20,568 bases of DNA from a virus. Every line of letters begins with the position of its first letter. Position 1 is the first letter of the stretch. Both the position numbers and the translations under genes were made by a program. The stretch is taken from positions 1-20,568 of IMG/VR virus record IMGVR_UViG_3300007754_000075, one strand, 5' to 3'. Under the pieces are notes generated by a model that saw only the letters and a program-made list of their open reading frames with translations, had not been told where the DNA came from and ran no database searches. Shown one piece after another: positions 14,317-20,568 of the stretch.

Positions 14317-14774
14317 TACCCAATCAGGCCAAAATAGAAGAAATCAAAGAAGTGTATAGCATATTTCACAAACACAAAGAAATATTCCCACACATTCGAT
14401 TTGACTATCTTCAACGAAAGATAAATTCTGGCTGTTGTGTTTATGATGACGGAGTAGTTATTACATACACCATATATAAGAGGAAGAATAGAATAGGTGA
14501 AAATGTTGCCAATAAGGGTGATGTTATGTTACATCAGATTGTGAATGCAGACCCAAGCAATGGCAACAGCAGAAAAGTATTAGAGAGATTTTTTGAACAT
14601 ACGGTAGAAGGAAAACCAGTGTGGCTAACAGTTCGTTCAGATAATGACCGAGCAATAAACTTTTACAAGAAGATGAACTTTGAAGTGATGGGTGATATTT
14701 CTTGGATGGGTGGAAAGTTGCCAGGAGTAATTTTCAAACACATGCCGACAGCAAAACTTGAGAACATTTTATGA
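14313..14774 (+). CDS. GNAT-family N-acetyltransferase
   Basis: The product is 153 residues. The fold is the GCN5-related acetyltransferase type: strand GVVITYTIYKRKNR (47-60), strand with VMLHQIVNADP (71-81), then the acetyl-CoA-binding turn region PSNGNSRKVLERFF (81-94; less glycine-rich than the R/QxxGxG/A consensus), and the diagnostic VWLTVRSDNDRAINFYKKMNFEVMG (103-127). The substrate is not visible. ATGA overlaps link it to gp46 upstream and to the 534-residue methyltransferase downstream. Phage Mu Mom, a DNA-modifying enzyme, belongs to the GNAT fold, so a role in DNA base modification with the neighbouring methyltransferase is possible; acetylation of a protein or small molecule is equally open. 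Confidence 0.8.
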   Translation: MIPNQAKIEEIKEVYSIFHKHKEIFPHIRFDYLQRKINSGCCVYDDGVVITYTIYKRKNRIGENVANKGDVMLHQIVNADPSNGNSRKVLERFFEHTVEGKPVWLTVRSDNDRAINFYKKMNFEVMGDISWMGGKLPGVIFKHMPTAKLENIL

Positions 14775-16375
14775 TGACAGAAACAAAACATTTTTACGAA
14801 CGAAACAACTATGTGATTGATTCCGAAATCAATTGCAACTTTGAAGATTTACTTGAAATGACTCCAGACGAATTTCGTGAATGGGTGATAAAGTTCCGAA
14901 AGGTTGTAAAGAAATCTTGGGATGATTATGGGTGTCCACCAAGAACAGGAAAGAACGAATCTGATATTATCGACCAATTCAATAAGATTGCCGAATATCC
15001 TGTACACAAATTTGAGTTTACAGATGAACTTGCTGATGTAGGAAAAGATGTCATCATCAACAAATCACGCATTGGCGGTGAAGCAGACCAATGGTATAGT
15101 AATATGATGAAGGTGCGTATCAATTATACAGACAAAGATACAGGATATTCAATTTACGATTTGTTTGCGGATGATGCCCACCTTGAGAAAATGGTGAAGG
15201 GTGGTATGCGACATTTTCGCAGGGATTCCCTGTACGAACACGCAAAGAGTGCATTCACACACAGTCCAAAGTATGCAATCATCGACACAGAAAATGCAGT
15301 AGATTGGATGGATGCATTCCACAACAGTCCAAACATTTTCAAGGGTTATGACTTTATGCTAGAGGAAGTAAAGGTTAGGGACGGCCTAAACAGTGGCTAC
15401 TTCCAAGTAGAACAGGATGAAATTCTAAATCTAACAAAAGACCAAGTACAAGAATATAAAGATAAGGGGTGGTTGGAGTACAGGCATCATTCTACATTTG
15501 ATATTGAGAATATGTCAGACGAGAAACGATACAACATTCGTGTATATCAAAAGGGAAAGAAGATGTTTCCAAAAGCATTTGCGGCATATCGGATTGGATA
15601 TATTCAACCCGCTGTCAATTTCCCACCAATGACTGCTAAATATCTTTATGAAAGGTTTACAGATGATTTCAAAGACCAAGAAGTTATTAACATCTATGAC
15701 CCATCGGCTGGTTGGGGTGGCCGTTTACTCGGTGCTATGGGTGTTCGGGATGACCGCAGGATTCATTATGTTGGGACTGACCCTAATCCTGATAATGTTC
15801 TTGTTGATAGCGATAGCAGTAAGTATGCTTCTCTCGCTGATTTCTATAATACCAAAACTTATAGAGGAAATCCATTCTTTTCCGAAACAAATACTTACGA
15901 AATATTCCAAGAAGGTTCAGAAGAAATAGGAAAGCATCCCGACTTCCAGAAGTATAAAGGTAAGTTGGATTTTATATTTACTTCTCCGCCATATTTCAAC
16001 CGTGAAGCATATAGTGAAGATGAAAACCAATCATATAAAAAGTATGGTTCATCTTATGAATCTTGGAGAGATGGGTTCTTGCGCCCGACATTGAAAACAT
16101 GTGCAGAATATTTGAAACCTGGCCGATATATGGCGTGGAATGTTGCCGATTTATTGATAAGTGGAAATTATCTTCCATTGGAACAAGACAGTAGAGATAT
16201 TTTAGAATCTTATGGGCTAGAATACAAATATACAATCAAGATGGCCTTAGAAGGAATGCCAGGCCAAAATAGAATAGGTGAAGATGGAAAACCTACTTGT
16301 AAAAATTTCTGTCAAGTGAATGGTAAGTATTTCAAATACGAACCAGTATTTATATTTTGGAAACCAAATGTTTAA
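14771..16375 (+). CDS. Large DNA methyltransferase-like protein with an extra N-terminal domain
   Basis: The product is 534 residues (ATG 14771 or the adjoining ATG 14774). The C-terminal 250 residues form a SAM-dependent amino-methyltransferase domain: motif I DPSAGWGGRLLGAMG (310-324), acidic GTDPNPDNV (335-343) and catalytic TSPPYFNREAYSEDENQSY (404-422), then YLKPGRYMAWNVADLL. The motif order I then IV differs from the 252-residue enzyme upstream. About 290 N-terminal residues have no motif I recognise; they include HKFEFTDELADVGKD and an aromatic-rich region and may read DNA or carry a second activity. Related long methyltransferases exist in environmental phages. The gene overlaps the GNAT stop by 4 bases (ATGA) and its end overlaps the next small gene. 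A DNA target is inferred, not seen. Confidence 0.8.
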   Translation: MMTETKHFYERNNYVIDSEINCNFEDLLEMTPDEFREWVIKFRKVVKKSWDDYGCPPRTGKNESDIIDQFNKIAEYPVHKFEFTDELADVGKDVIINKSRIGGEADQWYSNMMKVRINYTDKDTGYSIYDLFADDAHLEKMVKGGMRHFRRDSLYEHAKSAFTHSPKYAIIDTENAVDWMDAFHNSPNIFKGYDFMLEEVKVRDGLNSGYFQVEQDEILNLTKDQVQEYKDKGWLEYRHHSTFDIENMSDEKRYNIRVYQKGKKMFPKAFAAYRIGYIQPAVNFPPMTAKYLYERFTDDFKDQEVINIYDPSAGWGGRLLGAMGVRDDRRIHYVGTDPNPDNVLVDSDSSKYASLADFYNTKTYRGNPFFSETNTYEIFQEGSEEIGKHPDFQKYKGKLDFIFTSPPYFNREAYSEDENQSYKKYGSSYESWRDGFLRPTLKTCAEYLKPGRYMAWNVADLLISGNYLPLEQDSRDILESYGLEYKYTIKMALEGMPGQNRIGEDGKPTCKNFCQVNGKYFKYEPVFIFWKPNV

Positions 16376-16775
16376 AAAACCCAAATCAAATCTTTCGTAT
16401 GAAGATTATGTGAAATCAGAAATGGAATCAATTAGTTCACAGTTGTCTGTAAAGACATACAAGAGAGGAACGGACGAATTCCCTGTTGTTAGAGGCAAAG
16501 ATGTCAGAGTCAATATAATATGGACAAACAAAAACGAGAAAACAACCATCTATGAATTTTTAATTGAAAATAATTTCTGGATTCAAAAAAATACAAATGA
16601 TGCCGATAGAAGGTGGATGAGGCAACACGCTGATTGGTGGTTGAATTATCTTCGGGATATGGTAAGTGAAGTAAGAGCAAAACAAACAACAAAAAAGAAA
16701 CCTGTAAACAACACAATGGTTTCAGAAACACAAGAAAAATTTGAAAGAATGAAAAATAATGATATTAGTAGATAA
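16368..16775 (+). CDS. Hypothetical protein, 135 residues
   Basis: Not recognised. I choose ATG 16368, which overlaps the methyltransferase stop by 8 bases and has TTGGA about 6 bases upstream; an in-frame ATG at 16320 would overlap it by 56 bases without an evident ribosome site. The protein is polar: an N-terminal helix-like stretch LSYEDYVKSEMESISSQLS, a likely strand VNIIWTNKNEKTTIYEFLIENN (about 48-69), an aromatic-rich helix DRRWMRQHADWWLNYLRDMV (79-98), and a basic tail KQTTKKKPVNN. No signal peptide or membrane segment. It is embedded in the replication/recombination operon and overlaps rnh by 17 bases, so it is probably co-expressed with DNA metabolism genes. Confidence 0.7.
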   Translation: MFKKPKSNLSYEDYVKSEMESISSQLSVKTYKRGTDEFPVVRGKDVRVNIIWTNKNEKTTIYEFLIENNFWIQKNTNDADRRWMRQHADWWLNYLRDMVSEVRAKQTTKKKPVNNTMVSETQEKFERMKNNDISR

Positions 16776-17595
16776 TAGCCAAGTAATAATCGCGAGTCTT
16801 TTTCACTCGCTTCGACAAACAAACGAAATGGATGAATCTTTTTTACGACATCTAATTCTAAATTCGTACAGATACTATAGAAACCGTTTCAGTAAAGATT
16901 ATGGCGAACTAGTTATATGTTCAGATGCAGGGAATTATTGGCGAAAAGATTTTTATCCCCAATATAAAGAAAATCGAAAGAAATCACAGAAAAACTCTGA
17001 TATTGATTGGGGCAAGTTCTTTGAGGTGGTTAGAAACATCACAGAAGAATTGAAAGAAACATTTCCATACAAATTTGTCAATGTTCCAAGAACAGAAGCA
17101 GATGATGTTATTGCAACACTGTGTATGAAGTATGGAGAAAATGAAAAGATAATGATTATATCTTCTGATAAGGATTTTCAACAACTACAAAGATATTCTA
17201 ATGTTCGGCAATATAGTCCGACCAAAAAAGATTTTCTTGTATGTAAGAATCCAGAAGAATACCTATTAGAGCATACCATAAGGGGAGATGTATCAGATGG
17301 TATACCAAACATTTTATCAGATGACGACACCTTTATCAATGATGATAAACGCCAAATGAGAATGACAAAAAAGAGAGTCGAACAAATAAGAGATGGAAGT
17401 TTAGATTCAGAAGAAATTCAAAAGAACTGGAAACGAAATCAAATACTTGTAGATTTTGCACACATCCCACCGAACATCATGGAAGAAATAACAAATGCTT
17501 ACGACATAGACCCTGTTGGCAGCCGTAAACAATTGTTGGAATATTTTATCCAACATAAACTCAAAAATCTAATGGAGAATATAGGAGAATTTTAG
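16759..17595 (+). CDS. rnh: Phage RNase H / 5'-3' exonuclease (FEN family)
   Basis: The product is 278 residues (T4 RNase H is 305). It removes RNA primers from lagging-strand fragments and acts as a 5' flap/exonuclease. FEN-type metal-binding acidic residues are visible: D5 (ILVDNSQ), D56 (VICSDAGNYWRKDF), E113/D115/D116 (RTEADDVIA) and D137/D139 (ISSDKDFQQL). A helix-turn region GDVSDGIPNI (176-185) matches the helix-3-turn-helix of the family. RHLILNS (30-36) and the IPPNIMEEITNAY...LMENIGEF end resemble T4 Rnh. The N-terminus is about 14 residues shorter than in T4. The ATG lies within the end of the preceding gene. Placement just before the clamp gene suits lagging-strand work. Confidence 0.92.
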   Translation: MILVDNSQVIIASLFHSLRQTNEMDESFLRHLILNSYRYYRNRFSKDYGELVICSDAGNYWRKDFYPQYKENRKKSQKNSDIDWGKFFEVVRNITEELKETFPYKFVNVPRTEADDVIATLCMKYGENEKIMIISSDKDFQQLQRYSNVRQYSPTKKDFLVCKNPEEYLLEHTIRGDVSDGIPNILSDDDTFINDDKRQMRMTKKRVEQIRDGSLDSEEIQKNWKRNQILVDFAHIPPNIMEEITNAYDIDPVGSRKQLLEYFIQHKLKNLMENIGEF

Positions 17596-17605
17596 GAAAT
17601 TAGAA

Positions 17606-17794
17606 ATGGCAAAGAAAAAGAACAAAAATCAAGAACACAACGAAAGCGAGAATAACCCTGCGTTGCGTAAAGAATATACAAAAAACCACACAGTAAAACA
17701 TCAAAGAAAAAAGTCAAAACAACAATTGGATTGGCTTATAAAAGAGGATGAAGATGCAGTAGAAGAATACTACGATAATTTTGAAAAGTGGTAG
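17606..17794 (+). CDS. Small Lys-rich hypothetical protein, 62 residues
   Basis: The product begins MAKKKNKNQEHNESENNP and is rich in Lys, Asn, Glu and Gln. The central part KHQRKKSKQQLDWLIKEDED is a probable short helix, basic then acidic, ending EEYYDNFEKW. A clear ribosome site AGGAAA overlaps the rnh stop codon, about 9 bases before the ATG, so this small frame is probably real. Its last codons hold the left arm of the inverted repeat around the -35 box of the gp45 promoter. No function can be assigned; a nucleic-acid or clamp-associated role is only a guess from composition and position. Confidence 0.7.
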   Translation: MAKKKNKNQEHNESENNPALRKEYTKNHTVKHQRKKSKQQLDWLIKEDEDAVEEYYDNFEKW

Positions 17795-17822
17795 TTGACA
17801 TACCACATTTATAATGTATAAT
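17795..17822 (+). promoter_or_regulatory. Consensus sigma70 promoter for the sliding clamp gene
   Basis: Perfect TTGACA (17795-17800), a 16-base spacer and perfect TATAAT (17817-17822). Predicted start is near 17829, giving a leader of about 33 bases before the gp45 ATG. The -35 box sits inside the loop of GTGGTA (17788-17793) / TACCAC (17801-17806), a perfect 6-bp inverted repeat that could be an operator. This is the strongest host-type promoter in the window. Confidence 0.85.
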
Positions 17823-17861
17823 AACACAAACGATTGTAACCTTTATTATGGAGATTAAAAA

Positions 17862-18557
17862 ATGACAGCAACACAATCTTGTATGAAAATTTCTAAAGAC
17901 ACATCAGAAATTCTGAAGAATTTTTCAAGTATCAACTCAAACATTTTAGTAAAACCTGGCAATGTTATACGAACCATTTCGCCAGTTCGCAACATTATGG
18001 CCGAAGCAACCGTATCAGAAACATTTGATACTCAATTTGGTATTTGGGATTTGAATAAGTTTCTAGGAACTGTTTCTTTGTTCAACAGTCCTGAATTTGA
18101 TTTTGAAGAAAGCAAAGTAACCATTACAGGAAACAATGGTGCAAGTGTAGTATATTACTATGCCGAACCAAAATTACTCACCACTATTGATAAGCAAATT
18201 CAAATGCCAGATAGTGTTGTAGATTTTACACTAAAGAATTCTGACCTTGTTGAAATTCAAAAAGCATCGTCTGTACTTCAAGTACCTGACCTTGCATTGC
18301 GTTCTACAGACAATGGTGAAATTGAATTGGTTGCTCTTGATAAAAAAGAGCCATCATCAAACAGTTACTCTATTACTGTTGGAGATAATACAAATGATGC
18401 CGATTTTACTTTCTACTTCAAAGTAGAAAATCTAAAAATTCTTCCTGGCGATTACACAGTATCAGTAACAGATAAAGTCGTTAGTGAATTTGAACACACC
18501 ACAAGAGATTTGAAATATTGGATTGCTTTAGAATCTGATTCCAAATATAATGGATAA
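17862..18557 (+). CDS. gp45: Sliding clamp (DNA polymerase processivity factor) gp45
   Basis: The product is 231 residues (T4 gp45 is 228). It is the trimeric ring that tethers the phage DNA polymerase and, in late infection, activates gp55-bound RNA polymerase. Matches to the family: MKISKDTSEILKNFSSINSNI (8-28) against MKLSKDTTALLKNFATINSG of T4; IWDLNKFLGTVSLFN (near 62-76); VPDLALRSTDNGEIELVALD; a GDYTVSVTDKVVSEFEHTTRDLKYWIALESDS end. The chosen ATG has GGAGA about 8 bases upstream and adds seven residues before the T4 start; ATG 17883 matches the T4 start but has no ribosome site. It has its own strong promoter. The end overlaps the next gene by 8 bases. Confidence 0.95.
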   Translation: MTATQSCMKISKDTSEILKNFSSINSNILVKPGNVIRTISPVRNIMAEATVSETFDTQFGIWDLNKFLGTVSLFNSPEFDFEESKVTITGNNGASVVYYYAEPKLLTTIDKQIQMPDSVVDFTLKNSDLVEIQKASSVLQVPDLALRSTDNGEIELVALDKKEPSSNSYSITVGDNTNDADFTFYFKVENLKILPGDYTVSVTDKVVSEFEHTTRDLKYWIALESDSKYNG

Positions 18558-19263
18558 AATTTGTCTAATCAAGCAACCAGCCGGACTTGGTGATATTTTC
18601 TTTTTACAGAAGGCAGCCAGTCATCTTATAGAAAATGGTTATCAAATTATATGGCCTGTTGCAGACCATTATAGTTGGTTGGGTGATTATATAAAACGAA
18701 AAGGAATTTCGTTTGTAAAAGAATCGGACGATTTTCCATACAAGGAATATTATCATCACGAATCTCTTATAATCACGGAGAATTTTATATTCTTGCCGTT
18801 TCAATGTGCAGATAGAATTTTACAAACATTGCCAATGAAAGCAAAATATCCATTGGTGTATATGTCCTCTGAAAATTGGCAAGACCATTTTCATTTCAAA
18901 CGAAATAAAAAGAGAGAACAAAAATTAAAAAAACATTTGGGATTAAAAGACGGCGAGGATTTTATTTTTGTAAATGATATGTTGGGTTCACCGCCAGACA
19001 TATACCACAGACCAATGAATATAAAAACAGAATACAAAATTATAAACAACGATTTGGATTTTAGACCAATGGACTATTGTTGGATATTTGAAAATGCAAA
19101 AGAGATTCACACGGTAGAAACTTGTTTTTGCTATCTTATAGAGAAACTTGATACTACCGATAAATTGTTTATGTATTCTCGAATGGTAAATGGTAATCAA
19201 CAAAACAAAGATTTTTCATATATCGATTTTGTATATGATAAGAAATGGAAAACTATACAATGA
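18550..19263 (+). CDS. Glycosyltransferase-like protein (GT-B, heptosyltransferase-type pattern)
   Basis: The product is 237 residues. The N-terminus KICLIKQPAGLGDIFFLQKAASHLIENGYQIIWPV (3-37) has the first Rossmann strand, GLGD turn and helix seen in GT-B enzymes such as ADP-heptose:LPS heptosyltransferases. Near the C-terminus DYCWIFENAKEIHTVETCFCYLIEKL (about 175-200) resembles the segment where such enzymes bind nucleotide-sugar ('ia.a..vit.ds...hla'). It is shorter than typical GT9 enzymes (300-350), so it may be a compact or degenerate relative. The ATG overlaps the clamp stop by 8 bases, so it is expressed from the clamp promoter. The following genes are also glycan-associated. Substrate unknown. 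Confidence 0.55.
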   Translation: MDKICLIKQPAGLGDIFFLQKAASHLIENGYQIIWPVADHYSWLGDYIKRKGISFVKESDDFPYKEYYHHESLIITENFIFLPFQCADRILQTLPMKAKYPLVYMSSENWQDHFHFKRNKKREQKLKKHLGLKDGEDFIFVNDMLGSPPDIYHRPMNIKTEYKIINNDLDFRPMDYCWIFENAKEIHTVETCFCYLIEKLDTTDKLFMYSRMVNGNQQNKDFSYIDFVYDKKWKTIQ

Positions 19264-19643
19264 AAGCAGAAATATCAAACGGCGAGATTGTAGACAAACT
19301 TACAATTCTAAGAATCAAAGAAAAAAGAATTGATGATGCCAGTAAGTTGTCAAATATAAAAAATGAAATTGAATATCTTGTTCCCTGCTTAGAAGAAATG
19401 GGAATAGAAGAAACATCAAAGGATGTTGTAAATCTTCTAAGAATCAATATTGAATTATGGGATGTTGAAGATGCTATTCGCGAAGAAGAACGAATCGGTA
19501 ATTTTGGAGATAAGTTTATCGAATTAGCAAGGTCAGTTTATGTTCTAAATGACCAGAGAGCAAAATATAAAAAAACAATAAACAAAATAACAGGTTCAAC
19601 ACTTGTCGAAGAAAAGAGTTATAAGGAATATACAAATGGGTGA
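19260..19643 (+). CDS. DUF6165-like protein (surface-glycan associated)
   Basis: The product is 127 residues from ATG 19260, which overlaps the previous stop as ATGA; an in-frame ATG at 19245 would add five residues. The start KAEISNGEIVDKLTILRIKEKRI, the LWDVEDAIREEERIGNFGDKFIELARSVYVLNDQRA middle (about 75-110) and the GSTLVEEKSYKEY end fit the pattern I associate with DUF6165, small proteins of unknown activity found beside LPS and glycosyltransferase genes in bacteria and some phages. It is all-helical in appearance, with no signal peptide or membrane segment. Family name is from memory of the pattern. Its place between a glycosyltransferase-like and an FkbM-like gene supports the glycan context. 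Confidence 0.65.
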   Translation: MKAEISNGEIVDKLTILRIKEKRIDDASKLSNIKNEIEYLVPCLEEMGIEETSKDVVNLLRINIELWDVEDAIREEERIGNFGDKFIELARSVYVLNDQRAKYKKTINKITGSTLVEEKSYKEYTNG

Positions 19644-20361
19644 AATGAATGATAAATATAAACAAAGGGGTGGCAGAATAATAGAAGAATTTAATTTAGA
19701 TTGTATAAATCAAATTTCTGAAAACATGCCAGACAATTCCATTATTTGTGATATTGGTGGATACCGAGCCGAGTTTACAGTTTTTTGCCTTGAACTTTTA
19801 GATAATAGTAAAATAAAACAAATTCAGGTGTTTGAACCAGACAAATCCAATTATCAAAAAATTGTAAATTTAGTAGGCGAACACCCCATGATAAAAACCA
19901 CAAACAAGGGAATATTTTATGGCGCCACTTCTTGTGTTCCTCAAGGGGTAGGTGACTATAGTGATGCCGGATATATGGTTGAATTTATTGATGATGAACA
20001 CAGAAAAGATTCTCCCTTATTCCAATCTATACACCACTATGAAGAAAATGTGTTTAGTTTAACCACCCTAGAAGAATGTATATCAAACGAATATCCTCTT
20101 TTTCTGGCTAAACTTGATGTTGAATGTAGTGAATATAATATTTTTGAAAACTCTACTATAATTCACGATTTTGATTATATAATAGTCGAATGGCACAATC
20201 ACGACCACGACAGACAATATATTTATGAGTTTATAGAAAAAAATATTCCAGGCCATACAATAGTTCGTGATGCATGCAATAGTAATCGTGCGAATGACGG
20301 CAGACACACAATGTTAGGAAAGAATAAACTTATAGAATCAATCAAAAAAGAGGATGAATAA
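19636..20361 (+). CDS. FkbM-family SAM-dependent methyltransferase
   Basis: The product is 241 residues from ATG 19636 (AAGGA about 8 bases upstream; 8-base overlap with the previous gene); a TTG 19603 extension is unlikely. SAM-binding features: SIICDIGGYRAEFTVFCLE (35-53) as motif I, IQVFEPDKSNYQKI (63-76) with the acidic end of strand 2, and the family's LAKLDVECSEYNIFENS (about 158-174), equivalent to 'lKiDvEGaE' of FkbM proteins, with Cys in place of Gly. DFDYIIVEWHNHDHDRQYIYEF follows as the usual 'E.h' strand. FkbM enzymes O-methylate sugars or polyketides; beside glycan genes a sugar methyl group on a surface polysaccharide is the likeliest product. Confidence 0.75.
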   Translation: MGEMNDKYKQRGGRIIEEFNLDCINQISENMPDNSIICDIGGYRAEFTVFCLELLDNSKIKQIQVFEPDKSNYQKIVNLVGEHPMIKTTNKGIFYGATSCVPQGVGDYSDAGYMVEFIDDEHRKDSPLFQSIHHYEENVFSLTTLEECISNEYPLFLAKLDVECSEYNIFENSTIIHDFDYIIVEWHNHDHDRQYIYEFIEKNIPGHTIVRDACNSNRANDGRHTMLGKNKLIESIKKEDE

Positions 20362-20364
20362 TTT

Positions 20365-20568
20365 ATGGATATTGTAATGCAAGGTGGCCTTTATCCGGGA
20401 ACAATTCAGACAGCAGAACTTTATTCTAAATTTTTAGGAGTAAATAATGTAATTGTGTCTTGTTGGGAGGGTGATAATATCAATGATGCTGATAATGAAA
20501 TTATTGACAGAACTGATAATATTATTTTACTAAGAAACGAAAAACCAGATATAGTTGGTTCTGGAAAT
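20365..20568 (+). CDS. WavE-like LPS/glycan synthesis protein, N-terminal part (runs off window)
   Basis: The first 68 codons are open to the window edge. The N-terminus MDIVMQGGLYPGTIQTAELYSKFLG, then NNVIVSCWEGDNIND and NIILLRNEKPDIVGSGN, follows the layout of WavE-type proteins ('vvlQGp...T...i..yr..fp...iilStW.gd...' then a disulphated 'd.iv...DpG' region, here KPDIVGSG). WavE takes part in LPS core assembly in Vibrio. The start ATG lies 3 bases after the previous stop, with GAGGA inside the end of the FkbM-like gene. The call is tentative because only the N-terminus is seen. Confidence 0.5.
   Translation, partial: MDIVMQGGLYPGTIQTAELYSKFLGVNNVIVSCWEGDNINDADNEIIDRTDNIILLRNEKPDIVGSGN

Noticed and set aside
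15648-15929. 93-codon + strand frame with apparent hydrophobic segments inside the large methyltransferase
   Set aside because: It lies across motif I of the methyltransferase in another frame; the hydrophobic look comes from the shifted reading of Asp/Tyr-rich codons, and no ribosome site precedes it.
11849-16375. A complete restriction-modification system
   Set aside because: Two methyltransferase-like genes are present but no endonuclease or specificity subunit is adjacent; neighbours are the core phage nuclease genes 46/47.
1-20568. tRNA genes, CRISPR arrays, insertion sequences, integrase or attachment sites
   Set aside because: No cloverleaf-like sequence, no spaced direct repeats and no transposase/recombinase motifs were noticed; a dedicated tRNA or repeat search was not possible here.

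Overview
This window is a stretch of a T4-like myovirus genome (Caudoviricetes, contractile tail). All genes lie on the + strand, are A/T-rich and are tightly packed, mostly with 4-20 base overlaps or short gaps. The gene order (sheath, tube, portal, prohead core proteins, protease, scaffold, capsid, then uvsY, a deaminase, uvsW, late sigma 55, 47, 46, rnh, 45) is that of the T4 core genome as rearranged in marine/environmental T4-like phages. There is no alpha-glucosyltransferase next to gene 47 as there is in T4. The sugar genes at the right end resemble LPS/surface-glycan genes, so a Gram-negative host is likely; the exact host cannot be read from this window.

Layout. 1-6544: virion assembly block. 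It holds the tail sheath C-terminus (gp18), tail tube (gp19), portal (gp20), two small prohead-core-like proteins, prohead protease (gp21), scaffold (gp22) and major capsid protein (gp23), closed by a strong intrinsic terminator (6577-6601). 6636-7217: a second gp19-fold protein, in the place where some T4-like phages carry the tail-completion gene 3. 7227-10828: recombination and late transcription. A near-consensus sigma70 promoter leads into uvsY, a dCMP-deaminase-like gene, uvsW, an unknown gene and the late sigma factor gp55. 10806-16375: one overlapping chain of gp47 (Mre11-like), DNA methyltransferase 1, gp46 (Rad50-like), a GNAT acetyltransferase and a 534-residue methyltransferase-like protein. 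16368-17794: a small unknown gene, RNase H (rnh) and a small Lys-rich gene. 17795-18557: a consensus sigma70 promoter and the sliding clamp gp45. 18550-20568: four consecutive glycan-type genes (glycosyltransferase-like, DUF6165-like, FkbM-like methyltransferase, and the start of a WavE-like gene), where a T4-like replication cluster would normally continue with clamp loader genes.

How it works together. The left block builds the prohead: scaffold and core are assembled on the portal and digested by gp21, whose (L/I)xE cleavage signature is visible in gp22 and at E54/A55 of gp23. It also builds the tail tube and sheath. The middle block supplies recombination-dependent replication (UvsY, UvsW, gp46/47, RNase H, clamp) and the sigma factor that, with the clamp, switches on late genes. 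The methyltransferase/GNAT genes suggest base modification of phage DNA by a route other than T4 glucosylated hydroxymethylcytosine. The glycan genes probably alter a host or virion glycan.

The points most worth attention are: (i) the methyltransferase-GNAT-methyltransferase set interwoven with the 46/47 nuclease genes; (ii) the surface-glycan cassette directly behind the clamp gene; (iii) a UvsW whose conserved N-terminus is encoded but has no ATG/GTG/TTG start; (iv) the gp19 paralogue behind the capsid gene; and (v) a repeated TATACATA element in front of late structural genes. No tRNA, CRISPR, insertion sequence or integrase was seen, and no intergenic stretch exceeds 300 bases; the longest are about 80-90 bases.
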